Assembly: GCA_048393175.1 (NCBI GenBank)
Contig: DBFJJM010000095.1
Coordinates: forward strand, 1-15,866
Reading direction: 5' to 3'
From: Merdicola sp048393175
GTDB lineage: Bacteria > Bacillota > Clostridia > TANB77 > CAG-508
Length of the DNA: 15,866 nucleotides
Shown: positions 1-7,146 of the stretch, piece after piece
Position numbering within the stretch: the first letter of the stretch is position 1
Layout: the number at the start of each line of letters is the position of its first letter
Position numbers and translations under genes: made by a program
The notes under the pieces: model-generated
Told to the model about the DNA's origin: nothing
Database searches by the model: none
What the model saw: only the letters and a program-made list of their open reading frames with translations

Positions 1-543
1 TTTCTTTTTGGTTTGAATCACCTTTTCTGGTTCTTCTTTTTTCACAATTTCTTTAATATCACTTAAGCTTTTTAAATACTCTTTTGTCATTTTTTTATGA
101 ATAACAATTGCCTTTGCAATGTAATAAATAGCAAAGGAATAAGAAGCAATAGCAACTAATAGAATAAATTTTGTTTCAAATAAAATACAAACATAAATAC
201 TAACCAAAGTAACAATAGCCAAAGCTAACGTTTCTATTCCATAGATACAAATCGTTCCATTATCCTTTTGATAGCTTTTCTCAAAAAGAAGAATTGCTCC
301 TAGTAAAATAGCTAGACTAAATACTCTTAAATCAATTAAAAACGCTTCTCTTTTAATATTCACATATCCTAATATAACAAAAATGAAATAAAGAATGATA
401 ACGGTAGCTATCATCAAGTTAGTAAATACTCTTTTATGAATATGGTCTAGTTGTTCTTTCGGTAGTTTTTTCTTTTCTTGTTTTTGTTTTTCAATTTCCT
501 GAAGGATAGCTTGTTCATTTGTTACTTCTTGTTTTTTTATCAT
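1..543 (-). CDS. Four-helix membrane protein, unknown function, 3' end off the window
   Basis: An open frame of 181 codons starts at the ATG at 541-543 and runs off the left edge without a stop, so the C-terminus is missing. The N-terminal 40 residues are strongly charged (Lys/Glu/Gln rich) and probably cytoplasmic. Four hydrophobic segments follow at about residues 43-61, 69-87, 102-121 and 125-145. A charged tail rich in Lys and Glu then continues to the edge. The ATG overlaps the stop of rsmE (ATGA), so the two are almost certainly co-transcribed and translationally coupled. I do not recognise the family. The link to rsmE is positional only and does not show a role in rRNA methylation. Confidence 0.8.
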   Translation of the reverse strand, partial: MIKKQEVTNEQAILQEIEKQKQEKKKLPKEQLDHIHKRVFTNLMIATVIILYFIFVILGYVNIKREAFLIDLRVFSLAILLGAILLFEKSYQKDNGTICIYGIETLALAIVTLVSIYVCILFETKFILLVAIASYSFAIYYIAKAIVIHKKMTKEYLKSLSDIKEIVKKEEPEKVIQTKKK

Positions 544-1301
544 TTTCTTTCCTCCTCATTTTCTAGCTCGTACATTAAAATACCAGTTAATAACATTCCA
601 ACTGTTTCTGTTCTTAAAATTCTTTTTCCTAAGGTAATAGATTTTGCTCCTTTTTGGACTAGCATTTCCACCTCTTCTGGAGCGAGCCCTCCTTCTGGTC
701 CAACCACAATAGCAATAGAAAGAGATTGTTTTGCCTCTTTTTTGATTTTTTCTAATTGTTCTTTTAAAGTTACTTTTTCCTCTTTCTCATAGGCTAATAA
801 AACAACATCATACTCTGGAAATCGTTCTATTGCTTGAGAAAAAGATACTACTTCTTGAATTGTAGGAATGGTGTTTCTTCCGCATTGTTTACAAGCCACT
901 TCTGCAATGGTTTGCCATCTTTGTTGTTTTCTAAGTTTTTCTTTTTCTGTTAACTTTACAACTGCTCGTTTCATTTGAGTTGGTACAATCGTTTCAATTC
1001 CTAGCTCTGTCGTTTTTTGAATAATTTGTTCCATTTTATCTGCTTTTGGTAATCCTTGAAAAAGAGTAATATGAATATTATCTTGACTTTCTTGCCTTTT
1101 TTCCTTTATACTAGCTATCATTTTTTCTTGCTCAAAAGAATCAATTTCACACAAATAGCTTTCTAAACTTTTCTTGTTTCCTACAAAAAGAGTATCTCCT
1201 TGTTTTTTTCTTAATACATTTTTAATGTGGTTTACATCCTTACCTTCAAAAATAATTTTATCCTCTTTTATTTGTTCTGGTTCTATAAAAAATTTTGGCA
1301 T
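540..1301 (-). CDS. rsmE: 16S rRNA (uracil-1498-N3)-methyltransferase RsmE
   Basis: This enzyme uses S-adenosylmethionine to methylate N3 of U1498 in helix 44 of 16S rRNA, in the cytoplasm. The 253-residue length is normal for the family. Residues 1-70 form the PUA-like RNA-binding part (MPKFFIEP..., VNHIKNVLR). The rest is the SPOUT-fold domain, whose knotted SAM site is shown by VVGPEGGLAPEE near residue 200 and LGKRILRTETV near 225-236, both family hallmarks. The start follows AGGAAAG in a purine-rich leader and a good promoter at 1332-1360. The stop codon overlaps the start of the next gene by ATGA. The gene is separated from the kinase upstream by a terminator, so rsmE and the membrane protein form their own unit. 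Confidence 0.95.
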   Translation of the reverse strand: MPKFFIEPEQIKEDKIIFEGKDVNHIKNVLRKKQGDTLFVGNKKSLESYLCEIDSFEQEKMIASIKEKRQESQDNIHITLFQGLPKADKMEQIIQKTTELGIETIVPTQMKRAVVKLTEKEKLRKQQRWQTIAEVACKQCGRNTIPTIQEVVSFSQAIERFPEYDVVLLAYEKEEKVTLKEQLEKIKKEAKQSLSIAIVVGPEGGLAPEEVEMLVQKGAKSITLGKRILRTETVGMLLTGILMYELENEEERK

Positions 1302-1331
1302 GTTTCTTTCCTTTTCTTTTTTTCTTCCGTT

Positions 1332-1360
1332 ATTATACTATGATTCTTATGAACATTCAA
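1332..1360 (-). promoter_or_regulatory. Promoter of rsmE and the downstream membrane gene
   Basis: On the minus strand there is TTGAAT (1355-1360), a 17 bp spacer and a perfect TATAAT (1332-1337), with the rsmE ATG about 30 bases further on. It sits just after the terminator of the kinase gene. Confidence 0.75.
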
Positions 1361-1397
1361 GAAAAAAGCCAAAGAGAATTTAGAAATCTTCTCTTTG
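1361..1397 (-). terminator. Rho-independent terminator behind the kinase gene
   Basis: Inverted arms CAAAGAGAA (1370-1378) and TTCTCTTTG (1389-1397) with a 10-base loop are followed on the minus strand by GC and six T (1362-1367). The TAA of the kinase frame (1380-1382) lies in the loop, so the last codons of that frame are inside the hairpin. This is unusual and suggests the frame is longer than the original gene. Confidence 0.75.
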
Positions 1398-2093
1398 ACC
1401 TTGTCTATCGTTTGTTGCTTCTCGGCTTATTCGCCCAATTGGTTCTTTTAAACAGGACACTTTCCATTTTGCTCTTCTTCTTTTTCTTTCCTTCTGACCA
1501 ACCCAAATTTGCTTACAATATATTTCCATTGCTTGTTTTTCTAAATCTCCTTTTTGACCAGAATTATCTATTACTTTATCTGGAGTTCTTTTACGATAAA
1601 AATTAGAAAAGAAAAATTGTGGTTTTAAGCAAACACTCCTCTTTCTACCTTTTCCCTCACGTTTTTCTAATCTTTCTAACCTTTTGTCTACAGGAACCTC
1701 CATTTGGATTTTATAGTCTAGATGTTTATCCATACCAATATAATCTAATAAAACACCTTCTATAATAACTAACTGACCATTTTCCTCTTCCTGTTTCTTT
1801 ATTTGTTTTCTTATAATATTTCTGATTAAAATATTTCTAGCATCCATATATAACTTATTTACAAAAGGAGTTTTTAAAACCCTTTCTTTCCATTTTAATT
1901 TAGTATATATTCTTACTTCCTCATCATTATTTTTTGCTTGTACATATTGACCTGGTTTCAATTTTCTTTTTTTAAATTCATCCATTACAAAATCTAAATG
2001 TATTACCTTAACGCCTTTTCCTTCTTGCTCAATCATCTTAGATAACGTTGTTTTTCCCGAACCTGGTTTACCTGTAATCCCTATTATTTTCAC
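1380..2093 (-). CDS. Divergent dephospho-CoA-kinase-like P-loop kinase
   Basis: A P-loop nucleotide kinase of the CoaE-like group. GITGKPGSGKTT at residues 5-16 is the Walker A loop, HLDF near 30 resembles the kinase Asp motif, and DKVIDNSG (174-179 for VIDNSG) matches the conserved near-C-terminal motif of dephospho-CoA kinases. The body is otherwise far from typical CoaE, so the substrate is uncertain and it may be a paralogue. The start is placed at the GTG at 2091-2093, because AGGAGG lies six bases upstream (2100-2105). The longer frame to 2120 would begin about at the transcription start of the promoter at 2125-2153. Family members end near residue 200. Here 40 further residues, very rich in Arg/Lys and with CGA codons rare elsewhere, follow Trp197 and run into the terminator. 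A one-base slip near 1502-1504 would instead end the protein at 1448. Confidence 0.7.
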   Translation of the reverse strand: MKIIGITGKPGSGKTTLSKMIEQEGKGVKVIHLDFVMDEFKKRKLKPGQYVQAKNNDEEVRIYTKLKWKERVLKTPFVNKLYMDARNILIRNIIRKQIKKQEEENGQLVIIEGVLLDYIGMDKHLDYKIQMEVPVDKRLERLEKREGKGRKRSVCLKPQFFFSNFYRKRTPDKVIDNSGQKGDLEKQAMEIYCKQIWVGQKERKRRRAKWKVSCLKEPIGRISREATNDRQGQREDF

Positions 2094-2124
2094 TGTATTC
2101 CTCCTAGAAGTATTTTTCACCTAA

Positions 2125-2153
2125 ATCTTATCAAGTCTTTTATGATTTGTCAA
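2125..2153 (-). promoter_or_regulatory. Promoter of the kinase gene
   Basis: A perfect TTGACA (2148-2153) and TAAGAT (2125-2130) are 17 bp apart on the minus strand. Transcription should begin near 2118, which supports the GTG at 2093 as the translation start. Confidence 0.75.
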
Positions 2154-2156
2154 TTT

Positions 2157-2178
2157 ACAAAAAGAATAAAGACTTATT
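2157..2178 (-). terminator. Weak terminator candidate behind the anchored protein gene
   Basis: Arms AATAA (2165-2169) and TTATT (2174-2178) form a 5 bp stem that includes the TAA stop, followed on the minus strand by a run of five T (2159-2163). The stem is short, so read-through into the kinase gene is likely. Confidence 0.3.
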
Positions 2179-2797
2179 GTTCTATTTTTGTATATTGCAC
2201 AAGTTCTGGTTTTTGCACATTTTCCTCTGCCACTGTACCAAAGCTATAGTTTACTTGCCTTACATTTTCTTCCGTCTTGCTAGCAAGTACAAGTCCTGTT
2301 TGTTTTTCTATCCATTCTTCTTGCTTTCCTATTTTGATTTTATAACACTTTTTTCCTTCGTACTGCTCTGTTTTAATAGAGACCTTTGGATTGATTGCAA
2401 TGAGCCACGCTGTATTTTCTTGTGCTGTAAAATGAGTTGGAAAAGAATCTAGCATTGCTATTTCTTCTCCTTCTGAATATTGTTTGGCATTTTCATACAG
2501 AGTAATGGATTCTCCTTTATCTGTATCTTTCCAAAGAGTTAATTTTCCTTCTCCACCTACTTGCTTTAAATTCATTCGTATTGTTCCTTCTTTTCGCCAA
2601 CATTCTATAACGGTTCCATCACTAATGGAATGATAGTAGTAATTATCACTTTTCTTATTGTTTAAATATTCTTTTTGAATGTTTGTTAAAATACTAACTC
2701 GCATTCCTACTAAAATAGCTAACGTAACGAAAAGAATTAACAACACTATCCCAACTATTTTTCCTATTTTTTTGCTTTCTTTTTTCTCTTCTTTCAT
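2174..2797 (-). CDS. Membrane-anchored exported protein, unknown function
   Basis: A 207-residue protein with a Lys/Glu-rich cytoplasmic start, one hydrophobic anchor at about residues 12-32 and an outside domain of about 170 residues. The outside part reads as short alternating beta strands (TIRMNLKQ, KLTLWKD, YKIKIGKQEEWIEKQTG, RQVNYSFG). The pattern of a substrate-like strand followed by 'WIEKQTGLVLAS' recalls LolA/LppX-type lipoprotein-binding folds, but there is no lipobox Cys and the assignment is only a resemblance. It starts 17 bases after the ZIP transporter gene, with GGGAAAAAAG before the ATG, so it is probably the last gene of the NatAB-lysozyme-ZIP operon. I do not recognise a specific family. 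Confidence 0.8.
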   Translation of the reverse strand: MKEEKKESKKIGKIVGIVLLILFVTLAILVGMRVSILTNIQKEYLNNKKSDNYYYHSISDGTVIECWRKEGTIRMNLKQVGGEGKLTLWKDTDKGESITLYENAKQYSEGEEIAMLDSFPTHFTAQENTAWLIAINPKVSIKTEQYEGKKCYKIKIGKQEEWIEKQTGLVLASKTEENVRQVNYSFGTVAEENVQKPELVQYTKIEQ

Positions 2798-2814
2798 CTT
2801 TTTTCCCTTTCTTT

Positions 2815-3591
2815 TTATCCTAACATAACATCTAATAACATCATTACTACAAATCCTATTGCTACTCCTACTGTTCCTAAATTAGAATGTTCACCATTTT
2901 GTGATTCTGGTATTAATTCTTCTACTACAACATACATCATAGCACCTGCTGCAAAAGATAATAAATAAGGTAGCACAGGAAGTAGAATCGTAGTTAATAA
3001 AATGGTTACGATTGCTCCTAATGGTTCTACTATACCAGATAAAGCCCCATAGACAAAGGCTCTTGTTTTTGAAATCCCTTCTGCCTTTAAAGGCATAGAA
3101 ATAATTGCTCCTTCTGGGAAATTTTGAATTGCAATCCCTAATGCTAAGGTTAATGCCGCTACTAAACTCATTCCTGTTTGTCCTACTAAAGCTCCTGCTA
3201 ATACCACACCTACTGCCATTCCTTCTGGAATATTATGAAGGGTTACAGCTAGTATTAACATGGTAGTATTTTTCAATTTTGTTTTAATTCCTTCTGGCTT
3301 TTTTTCCTTTGGATGTAAATGTGGTATCACACTATCTAAAATAAGTAAAAAAATCATTCCTAATAAAAAGCCAACACTTGCTGGTAGCCAACTTGGTAGT
3401 TTTTGCTCACTTGCCATATCCATACAAGGAATTAAAAGAGACCATACTGAAGCGGCTATCATAACTCCTGCTGCAAATCCTAAAAGCATTTTTTCTAATT
3501 TTGGATTTCCTTTTTCTTTCATGAAAAATACCATTCCAGAACCAAATACTGTCCCCAAAAAAGGAATCAGTAATATCACAGCAGCTATCAT
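2815..3591 (-). CDS. ZIP family divalent metal transporter (GufA-like)
   Basis: An integral membrane transporter of about eight helices that should move Zn2+ or a similar divalent cation into the cytoplasm. Its 258 residues fit the bacterial ZIP length. The two metal-site helices are clear: HNIPEG (His119, Asn120, Glu123) and QNFPEG (Gln156, Asn157, Glu160). The Gln in place of His in the second motif is typical of the GufA branch rather than ZupT. A His-containing loop (HLHPKEKK, 91-98) lies between helices three and four, as in the family. The start follows AGGAGG (3597-3602). Only a few bases separate it from the reading-frame-corrected stop of the lysozyme gene (3606), which places both in one operon. 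No metal-responsive operator is visible next to it. Confidence 0.9.
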   Translation of the reverse strand: MIAAVILLIPFLGTVFGSGMVFFMKEKGNPKLEKMLLGFAAGVMIAASVWSLLIPCMDMASEQKLPSWLPASVGFLLGMIFLLILDSVIPHLHPKEKKPEGIKTKLKNTTMLILAVTLHNIPEGMAVGVVLAGALVGQTGMSLVAALTLALGIAIQNFPEGAIISMPLKAEGISKTRAFVYGALSGIVEPLGAIVTILLTTILLPVLPYLLSFAAGAMMYVVVEELIPESQNGEHSNLGTVGVAIGFVVMMLLDVMLG

Positions 3592-3605
3592 CTTTGCCTC
3601 CTTTC

Positions 3606-3682
3606 TTATTGAATTAGTAACATTTCTAATTTATTTTTATCTGCATGAAATACATTTAAATCAATAAATTTTTCTTTTCCGG
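3606..3682 (-). other. Frameshift point and out-of-frame end of the lysozyme gene
   Basis: The minus-strand sequence AACCGGAAAAGAAAAATTT holds one base too many for the lysozyme frame. With AACGG the frame continues through IDLNVF to TAA at 3606-3608, four bases before the ribosome site of the ZIP gene. Normal operon spacing is thus restored only in the corrected frame. Confidence 0.8.
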
Positions 3683-4350
3683 TTATATCCTTCTAATTTG
3701 GCTTTATCCGTATATTGCCAAAAACTCCAATTTCTTTTATCTTTTAACTTAGGAAAATAAAAGACATTTCGTATCCAGATTGGATTTTTAGAAAAATCAT
3801 CTTGTAAATACAAATGATAAGACTTCATTGTTGCATATAAAATAGGCGGTACTCCATAATGCTCTTCTAACAGTTCTATCATACCTGTTAATTCTTTTTT
3901 CGTTTCCGTTTTGTCTGGCGGATGGTTAGCAAGATTACCATAAAATTCTATATCAATAACAGGAGCAAGATTTCCTCTCTGCTTTGGAACCGTTTTTATA
4001 AAATGCTCGGCTTGCTCTTGTCCTGTACTATCATAACGAAAAAAATGATAGGCTCCTACTTTTAGTTGTGTTTGATTAGCCTGCTCAAAATTTTGCTGAA
4101 AATAGGGGTCTACATAGGATTTTCCTTCTGTTGCTTTTAAGAAAGCAAATTGAATTTCCGAAGAAGCTAATTCTTTCCAATCAATTTGACCTTGATGAGC
4201 AGAAACATCTACTCCTCTTATAGGATAACGTCTAAAAGAAGGGTTGTTTAAAAAAAACACCCCTTCTTTTAGGCATAGAAAAAGTATAATAAATAGTATA
4301 ACAAAAACAATAGAAATAATTATAATATGTTTCTTTTTCATTTTTCTCAT
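3661..4350 (-). CDS. GH25 family lysozyme, membrane anchored, C-terminus lost by a frameshift
   Basis: A peptidoglycan muramidase of glycoside hydrolase family 25. Residues 8-28 form a signal anchor, so the enzyme acts outside the membrane on the wall. GVDVSAHQG (46-54, Asp48) is the family N-terminal strand, and PVIDIEF (130-136, Asp133 and Glu135) carries the catalytic DxE pair. YHFFRY and WSFWQYT are further hallmarks. The open frame ends after Asn223 with six unrelated residues. The family's final segment (IDLNVF, with a conserved Asp) is present in the next frame. Removing one of the two G at 3681-3682 gives EGYNGKEKFIDLNVF and a stop at 3606-3608, for 247 residues in all. The start has only a weak purine-rich site; ATG at codon 4 is equally possible. 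It lies 14 bases after the permease gene. Confidence 0.9.
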   Translation of the reverse strand: MRKMKKKHIIIISIVFVILFIILFLCLKEGVFFLNNPSFRRYPIRGVDVSAHQGQIDWKELASSEIQFAFLKATEGKSYVDPYFQQNFEQANQTQLKVGAYHFFRYDSTGQEQAEHFIKTVPKQRGNLAPVIDIEFYGNLANHPPDKTETKKELTGMIELLEEHYGVPPILYATMKSYHLYLQDDFSKNPIWIRNVFYFPKLKDKRNWSFWQYTDKAKLEGYNRKRKIY

Positions 4351-4364
4351 TTTCTTCTTTCTTG

Positions 4365-5606
4365 CTATTTTATAATTACTTTTTCATTATTGAATAATTT
4401 TGTAATAAAGATACTAATTGCTATTACAAATATCAAATTCACTGCTACTCCAATCAGTAAGAAAGGATAATTGATTACTCCAGAAAGTACCATCTTCATA
4501 GAAGCAATGGTATTAAAAATAGGAATATATGCCATAAAAGTACTAATATCGCCTGCTCCCATAAACATCGTTGCAAAACCTAATATCATAGCAGGAAAAG
4601 TCATATAAGATAAATACGTTTGTGCTTCTTTTACTGTTTTAGAAGCAGTACTAATTGCCATTTGAATTCCTGCAAAAGTAATTGCTAACGTAATTGCTGA
4701 AAGTAAGATTAAAATCATTGCTCCTACTGGCATATTCATAGATTGCATAATCGTTTGCAAACTCATCTGTTGCTCTCCTGTAGCAAACATTTCTGGATTC
4801 ATCACCATTCCAATAATTAATCCTATAAAAGACATAACAATGGCAATTAAAGAAAAAACTAAAATGGCTAAATACTTTCCTATTAAAATAGAAACACGAT
4901 TTGCTTTTGTAGAAAGAAGTGGCTCAAACGTATTTCTTTCTCTTTCTCCTGCAATAACATCAATAGCAAGTGGCACTCCTGCTGTTACAATAACAATGAC
5001 TAAATACATAGGAATAATCATCGAAATCATTTCATTGGATTTTTTTCCACCAGCTTGTTCTAAAGAAACATCTGCTTCTTCTATATTAACCAAGTTTAAA
5101 ATTTCAGGTGAGATATTGACTTCGGCTAATTTTTGAGAAGCCATGATTTGATTTAATGCCATTATTTTATTTTGTAACATCTGCATTCCCAATCGAGAAG
5201 AAGATTTAAGAGAATTATATCCAACTTTTATATTAGAGCTATTTCCCTTATCGACTTGACTAAAAAAGGTATCTGAAAAAGTAAGAACACAATGAATCTC
5301 TCCTTCTTCTAATGCTTCTTTTGCCTTTTGCTCACTTTCCACTGAAACAATTTGAATCTTATTTTCTCCAATAATATTTTGTTTGGTAAATTCTTGTGCT
5401 TTTATTTGGTCTTCGCTACTAATTACTGCAATTTTCATATTTTCTTCTACATCTTTACTAACACCACTCATTGCCATATTCATAAAATAATAAACAAGCG
5501 GAATTAAAATAAGAGGTAAAAAAATATTCGTAAGAACAGACTTTTTATCACGAAAAGCATCTTTCATTTCTTTTTTAAATACGATTAAAATATGTTTTAG
5601 ATTCAT
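4365..5606 (-). CDS. ABC-2 type export permease, NatB-like
   Basis: The membrane half of an ABC exporter. Of 413 residues, the first 20 are charged and cytoplasmic. A first helix follows at about 25-45, then a large outside domain of about 150 residues, then a block of five to six helices from about 195 to the end. The sequence IAGERERNTFEPLLSTKANR, just after the second helix, is the hallmark of NatB/CPR-type ABC-2 permeases. This arrangement matches Bacillus NatB (Na+ extrusion), but substrates vary in this family and are not shown by sequence. Its ATG overlaps the stop of the ATPase gene by four bases (ATGA), so the two subunits are made together. Confidence 0.88.
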   Translation of the reverse strand: MNLKHILIVFKKEMKDAFRDKKSVLTNIFLPLILIPLVYYFMNMAMSGVSKDVEENMKIAVISSEDQIKAQEFTKQNIIGENKIQIVSVESEQKAKEALEEGEIHCVLTFSDTFFSQVDKGNSSNIKVGYNSLKSSSRLGMQMLQNKIMALNQIMASQKLAEVNISPEILNLVNIEEADVSLEQAGGKKSNEMISMIIPMYLVIVIVTAGVPLAIDVIAGERERNTFEPLLSTKANRVSILIGKYLAILVFSLIAIVMSFIGLIIGMVMNPEMFATGEQQMSLQTIMQSMNMPVGAMILILLSAITLAITFAGIQMAISTASKTVKEAQTYLSYMTFPAMILGFATMFMGAGDISTFMAYIPIFNTIASMKMVLSGVINYPFLLIGVAVNLIFVIAISIFITKLFNNEKVIIK

Positions 5607-6334
5607 TCTTTTTCCCCTTTCTTAATTAACATAGTAAAGATTTTTTCTAAGCTTTCTTCTTGATATGTTTTTCTTAAATTCTCTAAAGTATCTACTGCTA
5701 CTAATTTTCCTTTATGAATAATGGCTACTCTATCACATAATTTTTCTACCTCTTCCATTGTATGAGAAGAAAAAATAACGGTTTTACCTTCTTTTCGAAT
5801 TGACTCAATAAATTCGTGTACTTGAATTGCAGCTGTTACATCAAGTCCAGAAGTTGGCTCATCTAATAGCAATACTTTAGGATTATGAATCGTTGCTCTT
5901 GCAAAAGCTACCTTTTGTTTCATTCCTTTTGATAACTGAGAAGCTGGTTTATCTAGATAGTCTTTCATATCTAATATTTCAGACATTTTCTTTATTTGAT
6001 TTTCCAATTGGTTTTTATCCATATCATATAACTGTCCAAAATATTCGATATTTTCTTTTGCTGTTAGACGGTCATATAACCCTGTTTCACCTCCAAAAAG
6101 AATTCCTATGTTTTCTCTTACTTTACTATCTTCCTTTACTGTATCATATCCTGCAATACTTACTGTTCCAGAAGTTGGTTTTAACATGGTTGCCATCATT
6201 CTTAACGTGGTAGTTTTTCCTGCTCCATTTTCTCCTAACAGTCCAAATACTTCCCCTTCTTTTACTTCAAAAGAAAGGTCATCTACTGCTACTTTATTTT
6301 CAAATTTTTTGGTTAAATGACTTAATTTTATCAT
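5603..6334 (-). CDS. ABC exporter ATPase, NatA-like
   Basis: The ATP-hydrolysing subunit of the exporter, bound to the inner face of the membrane with the NatB-like permease. All ATPase motifs are intact: Walker A GENGAGKT (34-41), signature LSKGMKQK (133-140), Walker B VLLLDEP (153-159), D-loop SGLD and the switch His in SSHTMEEVE. Length (243) is normal. It is the first gene of the operon. The ATG follows GAGGGAAGCT and a promoter at 6364-6392. It is followed by permease, lysozyme, metal transporter and anchored protein with gaps of at most 17 bases when the lysozyme frame is corrected. Confidence 0.92.
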   Translation of the reverse strand: MIKLSHLTKKFENKVAVDDLSFEVKEGEVFGLLGENGAGKTTTLRMMATMLKPTSGTVSIAGYDTVKEDSKVRENIGILFGGETGLYDRLTAKENIEYFGQLYDMDKNQLENQIKKMSEILDMKDYLDKPASQLSKGMKQKVAFARATIHNPKVLLLDEPTSGLDVTAAIQVHEFIESIRKEGKTVIFSSHTMEEVEKLCDRVAIIHKGKLVAVDTLENLRKTYQEESLEKIFTMLIKKGEKE

Positions 6335-6363
6335 AGCTTCCCTCTTTTCTTTTACTTTTTACC

Positions 6364-6392
6364 ATATTACTATATTTACTTTTCTTTTGCAA
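6364..6392 (-). promoter_or_regulatory. Probable promoter of the NatAB-lysozyme-ZIP operon
   Basis: TTGCAA (6387-6392) and TAATAT (6364-6369) are 17 bp apart on the minus strand, about 30 bases before the ATPase start. Both boxes are moderate matches. Confidence 0.5.
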
Positions 6393-6442
6393 TATTTTAG
6401 CTATAGATTTTCATCTATCCTTACTTTTCTCTTTTTATCTCT

Positions 6443-7003
6443 TTATTGTTCCATCTTTTTTACTATTTTACATGGGTTTCCATAAGCAATCACATTAGAA
6501 GGAATATCCTTTGTTACAATACTTCCTGCCCCAATGGTTACATTATCTCCAATGGTAATACCAGGAAGCACTACTACATTTGCTCCAAACCATACATTTT
6601 TTCCAATTAAAATTGGTTTAGCATATTCAATTCCTTTGTTTCTTTCTTCTATCTGTAGTGGATGTCCCGAAGTATGAAAGCCACAATTTGGTCCAATTAA
6701 GACATTGTCTCCAAAGCTAACCTTTGCGGCATCTAAAATAACTAAATTATGATTAGCATAAAAATTTTCTCCTATTTCTATGTTATAGCCATAGTCACAA
6801 TAGAAAGGTTGTTCTATTAAAAATTCTCCTTGAATCTTTCCTAATAGCTTTTTTAGCACGTCTTTTCTTTGCTCTAATTGAGAAGGTTTTATTTGATTCA
6901 ATTGATAACAAAGGTCTTTTGCTATCAAACGCTCTTTTATTAATTCACTATCATAATTTGGATGATATAACATGCCAGCTTGTACTTTTTCTTTTTCAGT
7001 CAT
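6443..7003 (-). CDS. Sugar O-acetyltransferase, maltose/galactoside acetyltransferase type
   Basis: A cytoplasmic trimeric enzyme that moves acetyl from acetyl-CoA to a sugar hydroxyl, related to Maa and LacA. It has 186 residues from the start chosen here. The N-terminal Maa domain shows MTEKEKVQAGMLYHPNYDSEL. The left-handed parallel beta helix follows with hexapeptide repeats (IEIGEN, VSFGDNVLIGPN, ILIGKNVWFGAN, ITIGDNVTIGAGS). The catalytic His is in TSGHPL, and the family ending IAYGNPCKIVKK is present. The frame is open nine codons further upstream, but that ATG (7028-7030) overlaps the -10 box. The ATG at 7001-7003 has AGGAGG six bases ahead, so I use it. It forms a single-gene unit with its own promoter. 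The true acceptor sugar is unknown. Confidence 0.9.
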   Translation of the reverse strand: MTEKEKVQAGMLYHPNYDSELIKERLIAKDLCYQLNQIKPSQLEQRKDVLKKLLGKIQGEFLIEQPFYCDYGYNIEIGENFYANHNLVILDAAKVSFGDNVLIGPNCGFHTSGHPLQIEERNKGIEYAKPILIGKNVWFGANVVVLPGITIGDNVTIGAGSIVTKDIPSNVIAYGNPCKIVKKMEQ

Positions 7004-7028
7004 CTTTTTCCTCCTACTTTTTTCTTGC

Positions 7029-7058
7029 ATTATATTACACTTCTAGAAATGTATGCAA
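7029..7058 (-). promoter_or_regulatory. Promoter of the O-acetyltransferase gene
   Basis: TTGCAT (7053-7058), an 18 bp spacer and a perfect TATAAT (7029-7034) lie on the minus strand just behind the dehydrogenase terminator. Transcription would begin near 7022, after the upstream in-frame ATG. Confidence 0.7.
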
Positions 7059-7081
7059 TCTTTTTTCTCTTTTAAAGAAGA

Positions 7082-7131
7082 AAAATACACTTAAAATAAG
7101 TTGAAGCTTTCACTTATTTTAAGTGTATTTT
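7082..7131. terminator. Perfect 20 bp hairpin, probable terminator of the dehydrogenase gene
   Basis: Two perfectly complementary 20-base arms (7082-7101 and 7112-7131) enclose a 10-base loop. The stem is AT-rich and begins and ends with A/T runs, so it can work in both directions. On the minus strand it lies 15 bases past the stop of the alcohol dehydrogenase and is followed by TCTTCTTT. No plus-strand gene needs it. Confidence 0.75.
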
Positions 7132-7146
7132 GATTTATTACTTTTT

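Noticed and set aside
3661..3663. TGA read as tryptophan to extend the lysozyme
   Set aside because: Reading through gives no lysozyme-like sequence, whereas a one-base shift gives the exact family ending. Other genes here use TGA as stop and TGG for Trp.
5893..6320. Plus-strand open frames over the NatA gene, and many similar ones over other genes
   Set aside because: They lie opposite well-conserved coding genes, lack ribosome sites and encode only Phe/Leu/Ser-rich antisense-like sequence.
6403..6418. Small hairpin ATAGAT-TTTC-ATCTAT as terminator of the acetyltransferase gene
   Set aside because: The stem has only six A/T-rich pairs and no T run follows on the minus strand.
7004..7030. 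Longer N-terminus of the O-acetyltransferase from the ATG at 7028-7030
   Set aside because: That ATG overlaps the TATAAT box, and AGGAGG stands ideally before the ATG at 7001-7003.
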